Positions 50,235 through 61,130 of a DNA stretch of 64,000 nucleotides are shown piece after piece. Location: positions 1-64,000 of the forward strand of contig JBAMJV010001821.1 of assembly GCA_037951105.1 (NCBI GenBank). The letters are read 5' to 3'. The notes below the pieces were generated by a model. It did no database searches. It was not told the origin of the DNA and saw only the letters and a list, made by a program, of their open reading frames with translations. The translations under genes and the position numbers were made by a program. The stretch is from Echinarachnius parma (taxonomy: Eukaryota; Echinodermata; Echinoidea; Clypeasteroida; Echinarachniidae). Within the stretch, counting starts at the first letter, position 1, and each line of letters starts with the position of its first letter.

Positions 50235-50887
50235 AGCTTTCTGGATTTGAGTAAAGCTTTTGACTCTATCAATCACAATATTATTTTACATAAAGAAAAA
50301 TCTTACGAATTAAGAAGTATAGTACTTTCATGGTTTGAAAATTATTTTAAGCACCGCTATCAAATCGCAGTATATAACAATGTTTGTTCTGAACTGTTAC
50401 AAGTTACATGTGGAGTACCCCAAGGATCAATTCTAGAACCACTTCTATTCTTACTATTCATAAATAATTCAGTTAATTGTCCCCATACTCTTAAATTTGT
50501 GCTTTTTGCTGCTGATACCAATATTCTTTTTTCTCACAATGATATTAATACCTTATGTCAAATTATAAATAATGAAATGAAACATGTATCACTATATGGT
50601 TCAATTGTAATAAATTGTCTCTTAATACTTCTAAATATAATTTCATTTACTACCATCATAAGCAAAGTGCTATTTCAAATGATTCAATAAATTCCTTAAT
50701 AATTAAAATTAATGATATTCTAATTCAGCGTGTTCAATCAACTTATTTCTTAGGTGTAATTATTGACCAACATTTAGCCTGGAAAGATTATATACTTGCC
50801 ATTTCAAACAAAATATCAACGAGTATTGGTGTCATCAGTAAATTAAGTCATATCTTTCCCCAAAATATATTGATTTTTATTATATAA
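50235..50887 (+). pseudogene. Non-LTR retrotransposon reverse transcriptase, broken
   Basis: The first frame contains LDLSKAFDSINHN (RT motif with catalytic Asp), GVPQGSILEPLLFLLFIN (expected G before PLL changed to E) and FVLFAADTN, where the catalytic FADD has become FAAD. A frameshift near 50610 moves the reading to another frame, which carries NDILIQRVQSTYFLGVIID and HLAWKDYI, the thumb-region conserved in Jockey/CR1-like elements. Only part of the RT domain remains: no endonuclease and no 3' tail. Missing active-site residue, frameshift and truncation show that it is dead. Confidence 0.88.
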
Positions 50888-51059
50888 TACCATGATCCTG
50901 CCAATGTTAATGTACTGTAATCAGCGCTCACCTGGAAACTTTACCCGCTCACCGCTAGTTGGCGCACTCCTTCAAACTCCCACAATTCCGCGCGTTAGCG
51001 TTTCACTTTTTGACCGAGAGTTGAGCATCTTGTGTATGTAGGATCTTTGGTTGTATGAT

Positions 51060-51900
51060 TATATGATGATAATTTCCTAAGATAACGATGAACAGTGTTT
51101 CATTCGAGCAGCTAGCAAATACGTCGTAAGGCAGTAAAGACTACTTAATCTTCAGACATGTCAGATTGGAGTTTACACCACTTCTCAGTCAACGAGTGAT
51201 CATAACCCACAACTTCCACTCCACTTCTCTTTCCCACCCACTGCATCTCGTTATACTTTCACCCCTTCGTCGTTGTCTTGTCAAATCCTCACGCTGCTGA
51301 TTGCTGTGGACACCCGTCTTGATAAAACCTTTCCGCGCGTCACACCGCCTTTGAATTATCCCGTCAAGCTTTGACATCCTCTTCGGTCTGAGAGGGGAGG
51401 TCGAAAGTTGTCAAATTGATCCATCTATCTCTCTAGTTAATGGGAGACGGGGTGAAATTGAGAGGAAATTTGTAAACGACGGAGAATGTCGAGGAATATT
51501 GCGCGTCTCCCGAGAACAAAATATACGTGGGAAAGGGAGCTGTTTCCTTAGAATTTGTGCTTCCATCCTAAACAATTTTCAGATTTGAACAAGGGAAAAT
51601 ATAACTTGACATTGAACTTTGGTATTACACTTTTCTGTCACAGAAGAGAAATACAGTGAATTATTTATATAATGTGACACAATGTTGGTTTAAAAGTTCA
51701 TATTACGTATGGATTCACCGATATTCTTACTCATGTTTCATAAATAGGTGCAAGGTGGTCTAAAGATGAGTCAAAGTAAACCTTTACCATGTTTACTGTC
51801 TTGGGGCATAAACTTATGATACCACAGTTCAACCTACGTCGATTAACATGATGAAGGGCAAGTGCCATTTTGTTATAAACTGTTCTAACGAAAACAGACA
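51060..51900. other. Intron 6 stretch without a gene
   Basis: No feature recognised. Confidence 0.4.
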
Positions 51901-51964
51901 ATATATTATTTTAAAATGTTGATATATTTTGTTTTTTTTTATCTCCATCTTTATCTGTCACCAG

Positions 51965-53426
51965 GGTGAAGAGTACTAAGAATAAGAAGGCTAGCTCAAG
52001 ACGGAAGAGCGCCCACCAGAACCCAAACGATAAGGGCCAGTGTCCGGACAGCGCCTGTATCCACATGAACAAGAGACCGGTGCTGGTCAAGGGTCGGTCA
52101 TTTGACGAGGACACCTATACTGTACCGGACGAAGGATTCTACGCTGACGACTTCGATGACACCATTGAATCCTTCGTCGAGGGGTCTTCCTTCGCGGATT
52201 CAAGGAAGAACTCCAGGGTGACGATCGGGAAGCCCATGGCGCGGTCCTCCGCGGACGCCAACTCGGAGATTTCCTTTTCAAGAGGCATTGCTGCATTCCG
52301 CGATGAACGCAAGGCTTCGCTAGCGCAGGAGGCTGTAGCTCCGCCTTCCGCACAACGTCACGGGATGGTGGAGCGGGGCGAGGCGCCAGTATCTCCGACG
52401 CCGAAAAGGGGGAACGGCTTCAGGAAAGCGCCACCTCTGCCAAGCCCCACATCACCTTTAAACGCTCGCAATGAACCGCTTCCAGCTGACGGCAACGGTA
52501 TAGGGTCGCTGTCCAAAGACTTACCTGGCGTGTTTTACAACAGACGCAGGAATGATTCACAATTGCCCGAAATACCTCTTCCGCTTTACAAGAGGAAGGA
52601 ATCATTGACACCTGAGATCCCGGTGATGCCCGTCACCGGCAGACGCAAAGAGTCTCTAACTCCAGATCCCCACACGGTGTCCCCTTCACCTAAGAGGAAG
52701 GAACCGATGCCTCTGCCGTCGCCCAAGGTCTCGCCGGCAATAGGGCGACGCAAGGAAGCGTTGCCTCAAGAGACATCCATGGATGCGTCGGACATGTCCA
52801 CCATGTCGTCACTGATAGTTGGTGGCATGGGAAACGACTCGGTCACGTACGATTCATCAGTCTCGTTGTCCCCGCAACCCAGCAGGAGAAACGAATCGTT
52901 GTCGCCAGAGACACCGACTATGCCACTGCCGGAGATTCCTCGCTCGCCGGCAAATTCCCGCTCGCCAAAGATGACGTCAAGTCCAAAGATCCACCTCAAC
53001 GGCACCTCAATCTCCCCGGGCTACACCGAGCTAACTCTAGGCCGAAACCTTGATGATGACGAGGACCATCTCTCTAATCGAGACGGAACGGGATCGGACA
53101 GCAGCAAGTTGAACCCGGACAACCTGTTCAAGGACAAGATGTTCCTGAACCTGAGTCAGGATGAGACGGGCTACCTGAAGCCGTCGAGTCTGGCCGAATA
53201 TGGCGTCGGACCGGTCTACGAGAGCGCGCAATGTGCGCGCTCCAAGCGGAGCACGCGCAAACTCATTCACGAGTACCACGACCTGGCGGTCCAGAACGGA
53301 AACATCGCCCCGGCTTCGCCAGAGTATGAACTGTCCATGATCAACAGACTGGTCACACCGCCTAGCAGGTCTAAGATGTCAGTTTTATGGCGCGGCGAGT
53401 CGGAATACGAAGAGTTGCATATCTGA
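51965..53426 (+). CDS. MAM-receptor exon 7: entire cytoplasmic tail and stop
   Basis: One 1462-nt terminal exon encodes residues 277-763. It starts with a basic juxtamembrane run (KVKSTKNKKASSRRKS). The tail is Ser/Pro-rich with no recognisable enzyme domain and is probably disordered. Six diverged repeats of the form (R/K)RK(E/N)SLxPE(I/T)P lie at about residues 470-483, 486-499, 503-512, 520-530, 538-548 and 584-597; most carry a Ser/Thr-Pro step suited to proline-directed kinases. RKAPPLP at 430-436 fits a class I SH3 ligand (RxxPxxP). Tyrosine motifs are YTEL (630), YLKP (680), YHDL (714), YELSM (731) and YEEL (758). The last, SEYEEL just before the C-terminus HI, fits the ITIM pattern S/I/V/LxYxxL. 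High GC and a 486-codon open frame make it certainly coding. Whether the motifs are used is inference. Confidence 0.92.
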
Positions 53427-54430
53427 ATAGTTAGCGAACGGTGTGTTTGTGTAAATAATATACGTGGACATGACAATATCCGAAGCAATGGGGGCAAAAT
53501 GTGCCTCAGATTATCTATACCATATAAAAGATGATAAGTCTTCCAAGTCAGTTCTGACTTTTACACCAGCGAAATAATATGGCGACAAACACGTCTGGAT
53601 ATATAGAGGGGCGTGTTTTTGCAAACTTTGTCTTTGGAACAAAGTTGAAAGCATTTTGACATTGTTGGCCATAATTAGTCGGGGACAACATCTGAAGGAT
53701 TTAAGTCGTCTTGTTTCTGAAGCCAGGAGCCGGTAGATCCTGATTTAATTTCTCAATTCGAGGGATCAAATAGGTATTTTAATTATATGATCGCGCTAAG
53801 ATTATAGATGAAAAAAAAAAACTTTGAAAATAATGCTTAAATGTTGCACTTTCCATGCGATACAGTCAACTTGTTAAAGTTCCAAGGAACGTTAATTGGG
53901 AAGGAAATCGGTCCGTCTTTATAGTATATATATATAATGGAGTTTGTTGCTTCTGTTATAAACCTACTAGTTTTCTTAACATGTATATTGCAGCGAATGT
54001 GATCGTGAATACAAACATGATACATCGTGGCATATTTATCTTTGAACTATCAAAAGCACTCTGTATTTATAATGCGAGGTGTATACTGCATGGACTTACC
54101 ATTCATATCTTACAATACCGATGCACAAATAGTATATTCGTATATAAACATGATAGAATAGAAAAACGTATATTATTTTGTTGTAACATGTGACTATGAT
54201 ACAATTCATAATAGCTTTGAAATTGATGATTTATTACAATTACAATTAATTTGACAAGAAATAAATGAGACGTCAAAAGACCGGGTCAAAAGACAGCAAA
54301 TGTATGATGTAAAAAAGAACTTCGCAATATTATGTTAATCAACTGTCACGTATTAAGTGTGTAATTTTGAACATGTTGAAGTGTGTAATTAATTGTAAAT
54401 CCTGTGCAATAAATACTTTTTATACCGTGG
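53427..54430 (+). other. 3' untranslated region of the MAM-receptor gene
   Basis: About 1 kb of AT-rich sequence between the TGA and the best poly(A) signal. No repeat or conserved element recognised. Confidence 0.55.
54408..54413 (+). terminator. Poly(A) signal, MAM-receptor gene
   Basis: AATAAA in TGTGCAATAAATAC, followed within about 30-60 bp by a T/GT-rich stretch (GATGTTTGATGTC then TTTTTATTG) suited to cleavage. An earlier AATAAA at 54258-54263 and a later one near 54542 are weaker alternatives. Confidence 0.55.
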
Positions 54431-54949
54431 ATATAACCTTATTCAATGACTGATGTTTGATGTCTTTTTATTGAACCTTATTGTTCACGTTAGTCGTATC
54501 AATGAATAGTATGCAACATTGATATAGCCCATAACCCATGAAATAAACGGATTCTCAACAATTCTAAATTCGTTATCGCCAGGAAATACTAAATCGTGAC
54601 ATTATTAAAATAATACATTATACTGCGGCTTATAATACTCGCTCTTAGCAAAAACAACACCACCACCAACAACAACAGCAACATTATCGCCATATCTTTG
54701 AGCGGGCAAGCTTTGTTCAGGAAAGTCTTTTAACATTTTCCCAAAGGATGAAACACAATTATTGACTTTATAATAGGATACGGGATGTGGCCTAGTATGT
54801 ATAGGAAATCGGTAATACTAATAGCAATGCTTTTTTAAAATCTCAATTTCTCAAATTGAAGTGGTTCCAAACCTGAATCTGGTTGGGACTTTGGGTAACA
54901 TTGTCCAAATCCTCAAAATTTACTTGGAACTCTAGTGGATACCTATAGT

Positions 54950-55262
54950 TGTATTCATATTAACAATAAAAGCATGGGACAGGTTTCGTTTTTTTTCACA
55001 TTTCCATTTTGTTCAAAAGATATTTACGATTGAAGTGTTCGGATGACTGTCTACGGGATTGTTTAAGCCGTGTTCAAAGTAAGTGCAATGAGTTAGTGTG
55101 TATCACTTTGCATTTTCGCTCATTTCTCGGCCAAATAACATCCAATTAACGTGAAATGCTCACACATTACTTTCAGGACATATCAGATCATACCAATACA
55201 CATTTGTATTAACCACGCATCACTGTTTGCACTTGTTAACAAAGTTACTAGATCCCTTTAAA
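54950..55262. mobile_element. 'TTTAAAGGGATCTAGTAAC' family member, minus end
   Basis: Ends AAAGTTACTAGATCCCTTTA. The inner part (GCAATGAGTTAGTG, TTTGCATTTTCGCTCATTTC, ACATATCAGATCATAC) matches 1553-1700. Confidence 0.65.
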
Positions 55263-56691
55263 GTTATGTTGTTATCTGGGCAACACAATTTTGATTAATG
55301 CAATTTGGTAGCCCACAGCTGATTTCTATAATTTGCGCAGGCTTATAGTTATACATGTATTTACTCAATACCTTGTACAATCGTGATACGTGTATGATAT
55401 AACTGGAAACTGGACAGTCTAATGAAGAATGAAATGAAGAATGGGTGTGGCATAAGACCATATACCCAGTAATAGGGTGATCTTTTTCTTTCACGACAAA
55501 TACTAAGTCATCGGGACAGTCACTCAGTCAGTAGGTATAACATATTAGTTCTCGATCTCTTTGATATAAAGGATAATTTCTGATGAAGTCCAGTATTAAA
55601 CAGGCTGAAGTATCTAATTACTCTCTCTCAATTAATATTAGTAGCTGCGTGGTACAGTACTTAGCTTTACACACAGTTTGAATAGAACGAGAGTATTACA
55701 CGTATAATTACTATGTAAACGAAATTATGTAACTGGGCCATAACGTTCCCTATCTCTTGGGACTCCAGGGTAGGATGCGGTCTAATAAAGTAACCAGATA
55801 AACTCGCTCTTTATCTCCCACACCGCCATATGACGAGTGGCGACGGACGAGTGGGAGATTAGCAAAGTGCAAGGGTAAGACAGGGGTAACATTCATGCAC
55901 CCATGGGATCACGTGATATGGACGACAGGTTGATAATAATGTTATATAAAGAGGGGGAAGTGAGGGAAAGCTGGAGGTAATGAGAGGGATACAGATTAGC
56001 CAAGAACAACGGAGCTCCATGGCCCATGTGGTACTAACATAGGGGTAACATTCATGCACCCATGGGATCACGTGATATGGACGACAGGTTGATAATAATG
56101 TTATATAAAGAGGGGGAAGTGAGGGAAAGCTGGAGGTAATGAGAGGGATACAGATTAGCCAAGAACAAGGGAAAGACAAATAGTCCAACACATACAGGGG
56201 TAACATTCATGCACCCATGGGGTCACGTGATATGGATGACAGGTAGATAATAAAGTTATACAAGGTGGGGGAAGTGAGAGGGATACAGATTAGCCAAGGA
56301 CAAGGGAAAGACTAGTATATCCATGGCCCGTGTGGTACTAAGTACACATACAGGGGTAACATTCATGCACCAATGGGGTCACGTGATATGGTATGACAGG
56401 TAGATAATAAAGTAATACAAGATGGGGAAGTGAGAGGGATAAAGATTAGCCAAGAACACTAGGGAAAGACTAGTAGGTCCATGGCCCATGAGCTACGAAC
56501 ACATACGGGGGTATTAAACATTCATGCACCCATGGGGTCACGTGATATGGATGACAGGTAGATAATAAAGTTATACAATGATAGGAGAGGGGGAAGCTCG
56601 GGGTAGCATTGAGAGGGATACAGATTAGCCAAGATCATGGGTAGGACAGGAGTGACAGTCATGCATCCACAGGGTTTACGTGATATGGGTA

Positions 56692-56954
56692 CCAGGGCCC
56701 ATATTCACATAAGTCTGCTACCTTAGTTGCATGCTAAGTCTTCTTTTGGACGATGTGGCTACGAATTAAAAACATAAATTTGCTAATTTAATTGCTAACT
56801 AGGGTTAACTTTAATAGTGGTTTAATACTCAAGTCTTACCCAGCTAACCCTTATAAGGGACTAGGGAAACTGTTGTTGCTCACTAAATTGTATCATTTAA
56901 AATACACTTAGCAATGGAACTAAGCTAGCAGGGTTTTATGAATATGGACCCAGG
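56692..56954. mobile_element. MITE family B, copy 2, inside the 156-bp array
   Basis: CCAGGGCCCATATTCACATA at the left and AGGGTTTTATGAATATGGAC then CCAGG at the right. Similar to 21301-21564 across its length (GTTGCTAACTAGGGTTAACT, GGGACTAGGGAAACTG). Confidence 0.8.
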
Positions 56955-57541
56955 TGGATAATGCTGCAATGAGTAGTAACAAAAGACATAAGAAGATATG
57001 CATTTAAGTCGGGAGACTGGGGTATTAAAGACAAGGGTAAAAACATGCACCCATGAGATCACATGATATTGGTGTCAGGTGAAAGGGCTACAGATTGAAG
57101 GAACTACAGCGTCTAGATGGCCTAATTTTCACAATTCGGCTCTCTATATGAAAGTTTTCCCGAAGAAAAAGAATTTGAAAGTCATTTCTCATGAAATCAA
57201 ACAATTTTGTGGTAATTAGTAAATATCTAATTGTCTTGGGAACGCCCCTTTTAAATCGCCAAAATGTGACGTCATCTAAAGAACGGACTAATGAACTAAA
57301 TTCTGTAGATGACGCGTCATGACGTAAGCCAATGAATTGTCAATCACATGTCGATCACACTGCCGATTCCGGACCCTAAATGTGGGTGGGGCGTAAACTG
57401 GCTGCTAAGTGAGATTTGGCATCAGAAAACTAGTCTTAAATCACTACTGTATTTATTTTCATGGATTTTTTTTTCGGCAGACCAATGTTTCAAGTCATCA
57501 ACTATGGAATAAGTGTCAAAGTATGTTGTATTCTTTAGGTC

Positions 57542-58361
57542 CTTTAACCCTAATCCCACTGGGGGGGGGGGGGGGGCCATTTTGGCCCCCCCCTGTCGTT
57601 TTTTTCGACGTGCATCTAGACCGTTTGGAATTTCACGTTCAAACTTCATGACTATTTTCTCTCAAGTCTCCCGCATGTTTTGATATATAATTCACCCCGG
57701 TCGGACATGTAGAACCGATTTTAGAGGTCGATAATTGCTCGACCGTCACAAAAAAATGTAATTTTTGTACAGGTTTCTATGTAATTCCTATATCCGATGC
57801 CATGTAAACTCCAAATCTGTTATAATTGTTACTTTGAATTATAATTTGGATTATTTCTTTGTTATTAGTTGAATTCATACACTTCAGAGATAAATTCTTC
57901 TTAAAAAAACAAAACAAAAACAACAACAAAACAATAAAATACATAAGAATGAAAACAATGTGGGTAAATCCGGGAATACTAATTTGCATATTTATGCAAA
58001 TTAGTGATATATTTTATCACCATAAAAAACATGGATATGATGAATAACATCATTTGAAAGTATTTATACAGAAAACCTGAAGAAATCCTGTAATTTCTCT
58101 TGATTTTAGATGAAAATCCCAATTTTCCCCCAAATTCGTCAAAAATTTGCATATTCAAAATTTTAATTAATTATTAAAAAAAAAAATAATCATCCAATTT
58201 TTTTTTTCTTTCAAATTCTTATTCTACTTGACTTGTTGTACGTATGTGCCAATTTTCAAGTCGATCGGTCCATTCGTTGCCGAGATTGGAGGGGGGGGCC
58301 AAAATGGCCCCCCCCCAGTGGACTCAAGTGACCAAAATAACCCAGTGGGATTAGGGTTAAG
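57542..58361. mobile_element. 820-bp TIR element with poly-G ends
   Basis: Left end CTTTAACCCTAATCCCACTG then a G-run and CCATTTTGGCCCCCCC. The right end is the inverted equivalent (GGCCAAAATGGCCCCCC, CCCAGTGGGATTAGGGTTAA). The inner region is AT-rich with no transposase frame. It interrupts the 156-bp array. Confidence 0.8.
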
Positions 58362-58583
58362 CCGGCTACAGATTAAGCCAAAAGCAAGGGTAGATCAGGG
58401 GTATACATTCATGCCCCCATGAGATCACATGATATAGGCAACAGGTGGATAAAATTGTCAAGAGGGGTAACGTGACAAGATAGTAATGTGAAGAATGTGT
58501 GGGGAGACTGGGATAAGCTAGGGGTAATATTCATGACCCAAGAGGGTGCAATTGACGGGTTGTAGATAACTATAGGATCAAAG

Positions 58584-58770
58584 TACTGTAAACGTCGTTA
58601 TTCTTGCGCGATTAATATTTCGCGCTGAGCAACACAAAAACACATTCGCGGCTTTTTAATTTCGCAGCCAAGCAAGTGTTCACACGCATTGCAAATCGCG
58701 CATTTATATTCGCGGACGCCGACTTCAGCGCGAAAATTAATGCACCGCGAACATTACCACGTTTACAGTA
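58584..58770. mobile_element. MITE with TACTGTAAACG ends
   Basis: TACTGTAAACGTCGTTATTC and GTAATGTTCGCGG-type inner sequence mirror ACGTTTACAGTA at the right. The inside is rich in TTCGCG words. 187 bp. Confidence 0.85.
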
Positions 58771-58779
58771 AATTGTTTG

Positions 58780-59980
58780 CCCCCCTGGGATAGATTTTTA
58801 ATGGTTATTGTCGTTACCATCCAAACTAGAGACAAAAACAAGAATGAACACAAGCAACATTTATCAGCTAATCAAATGCAAATCAGCACCTGGACAGAAG
58901 ATGACAGAGAGAATGTTAATTTTTTTTTAATATTCATTTATTTTTTTAGGTACTTTACCACAGCATATTAGCACTCATGTGCAACGTAAAAAAAAAAAAT
59001 CCACTCCACATGTTTATTAATTAATGTAAATATTCAACAAATGGTCACTACGTAACATCACACAAACACTTTCACAAGATTCCACTAAGAGCAACTGTCT
59101 GCTCCGACAGCAACATGTACAATTCATTTACAAAGAAAGCCCTGCAAACTTCAAACAAAGTTCACAGGTTGAATATTTATAAAGAAGTTAATGAAGTACA
59201 TTGTATCAGAATGACATTCAGCAAAATGTCTTATGGAACGGATTGGAGATCCATAGCTTAACTTTAAACAGCAAAAAAGGGACTTTAGATAGATACAAGC
59301 TCACAAATAGTCTGTACATAATAAATTGGACAGCGAGCTAATAGCGCATGATATCATGTTAGCCCTTATTCATCAGAAAATTAATTCTGATAACACACAT
59401 ATCCACCCGCCAACAACAAAAATTATATCTCTTAATCAGATATTTTCTGGTTAACTTCTTCAGGGAAAGCATTGACAAATATGGGTGCAATCACCTTTTA
59501 ATAATTCTCCAACCTGTCTTATTTAGATTTATGGGAAAGTCCCATCACAAGATATTATGTTGAGATATGACACCTTATGGCCGCAAATCTTTTCCCCTAA
59601 TTTTCCACAAGCACATATAACTCTTTCCTGACGGGATACATTACAGCATACAGCTTTCTTCCCTTTCAATTCAAAGGAAAACTTATTTGATTCTGCAATT
59701 ATTGAGAAAAAAAAGAAAAGCAAACAGCCATTCATCCTCTTCGGGCGAATGGACATCAGATTCTATATCTCGTCACCATTTTATGACGGAGTAGCAAGCA
59801 TACACCGAAATAGGAAGGGGAAGGGGGATGTGGTTTATGGTTTATGGGGGCATCGGTTGCACCCCAAGGGTACACTCAATCCCCCCTCCATTTGTTATCT
59901 CTTTTCAAACTCGTGGTGACAATAATCGGTCCAACTTTAGGTACATGAGGTCACAGGAATACCACATTCCCTAACCGTTG
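58780..59980. other. Intergenic stretch without a gene
   Basis: AT-rich; a minus-strand AATAAA lies near 59013. No coding or repeat feature recognised. Confidence 0.4.
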
Positions 59981-59984
59981 AAAA

Positions 59985-60570
59985 GGCATCGCAGATCTAG
60001 TGGCTAGATTTAACCTGTTGTAATACAGGAACCGGATGGGCTATGTTAAAAGTCTATGGGGATTTCAGAATCTTGAAGTGAACGGGTTAATGTCAGTAGT
60101 GTCCTGTGGCATTAAAAGATGACAGATCATTGCGACCTTGTAACATGGCCATGCTCTAGTTGAAACATTTGCAAACTTGGGCAGAAACATGGGTAGAGCA
60201 TTGTTTTTTTTTCCCCGCTATAAATACATGCAAGAACATGTAATTAACATCACAGATCTAGAGGCTAGATAGGTAGTGTCCTGTGGCATTCATCACGGAC
60301 ATGCATTATGCGACTCAGTAAACATAGCCATGCTCCGATAAATCTTTGCAAACATAGGCAGAACATTTGTTATTTGTACCGATACGTGCAAGTCCATCCG
60401 TAACACATAAATAGTGTCACAGATCTCTTGGCTAGATTGTACCAAGGTCCTGTGGCATTCTTTCAGACATGACTTGGATTAAAATGACTCTGTAACAGAG
60501 CCAAACTCTGATAAAACTTTGCACACATAAGGAGAACATTTGTTTTCTTTTTACTGCTATAAATAAATCT
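59985..60570 (+). repeat. Three-copy diverged tandem repeat
   Basis: Copies from about 59988, 60250 and 60418 share CACAGATCTAGTGGCTAGAT-like sequence, GTCCTGTGGCATT, ATGGCCATGCTC, TTTGCAAACATAGGCAGAAC and TTTGTT. Confidence 0.7.
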
Positions 60571-60749
60571 CTAACTTTCGTTTTTTAAAGCTTTTTATTT
60601 CGGACAAAATGTACAGACTTTTATTGACAGTATCTGAACATAACCTGGCCAAACCGCCAAGGGAATCAAGCAAATCTGCCCATAACCTTAACAACAAATA
60701 TTAAAAAAATTAGTCTGAAAATAGCTATTTCACCTGGCATTGCTACTGG

Positions 60750-61130
60750 ATACCTGTCACCTAAGATCGCACGTACAAACTTATGGGCTTAGTTTCCGCA
60801 CATAGAGATTACCTGTCCAGGCCACCATGGGAATCGGTCACACATGCTACTCACCTTTGAAATACATTTCTAAAATAATGCAAGTCCTGCCTTTTAAACC
60901 TTTAAATCTTCAATAATACAGTGTACATGTACCTTGCCAAACCAAGCCACCATGAGAAACGACCACACATGCTGTTAACAAATTATTCTGAAATAATGCA
61001 AATCCTCCCTTCAAAATTCAAATTCTGCAATAATACCGAGTACCTGGCCAAATAAAAGCTACCATGGGATACGACCACACATGCAGATAACCTTTGGAAT
61101 ACATTTCTAAAAATGATGTCAACTGCTTTC
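60750..61130 (+). repeat. Three-copy diverged tandem repeat, about 115 bp
   Basis: Copies share CCTGGCCAAACCA, CCACCATGGGAAACGACCAC, ACATGCTGTTAAC, TTTGAAATACATTTCTAAAA and AATAATGCAAGTCCTGCC. It would lie at or just beyond the CCT1 3' end. Confidence 0.65.

Larger units (their letters stand above)
48232..51055. mobile_element. 2.8-kb composite with terminal inverted repeats
   Basis: Left end 48246-48275 (AAAGATCCTACATACACAAG then ATGCTCAACTCTC) and right end about 51019-51051 are exact inverted copies. Further in, CGCTAGCGTTGAGCGGGTAAA pairs with the block around 50942-50965. Inside are a hairpin AGCTCATCCGGCCCGAAG / GGGCCCGATGAGCT (48890-48918) followed by (CGTC)n, a three-copy 150-bp repeat, (TTTA)n, and a reverse-transcriptase relic. 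I see no transposase. Confidence 0.7.
47662..51964 (+). other. Intron 6 (4.3 kb)
   Basis: Phase-2 intron occupied mainly by an inverted-repeat composite element at about 48232-51055. That element contains a reverse-transcriptase relic, (TTTA)n and a three-copy 150-bp repeat. Proximally, 48048-48155 is rich in a GAGTCGAGTCC-type repeat. From 51060 to 51900 I see no feature. The acceptor has a long T-rich tract (51929-51960). Confidence 0.75.
55880..58560 (+). repeat. 156-bp tandem array broken by two insertions
   Basis: Units start near 55885, 56041, 56197, 56352, 56512 and 56650, then 57040 and after the insertions 58396 and 58515. Core words are GGGGTAACATTCATGCACCC, ATGGGATCACGTGATATGG, GACAGGTTGATAATAA, and GAGAGGGATACAGATTAGCC then AAGAACAAGGG. 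The first two units are nearly identical, the rest diverged. Each of the first units carries TCACGTGA, an E-box palindrome. Confidence 0.88.

Noticed and set aside
50235-50887. Active retrotransposon
   Set aside because: Frameshifted, truncated, with the catalytic Asp pair altered.
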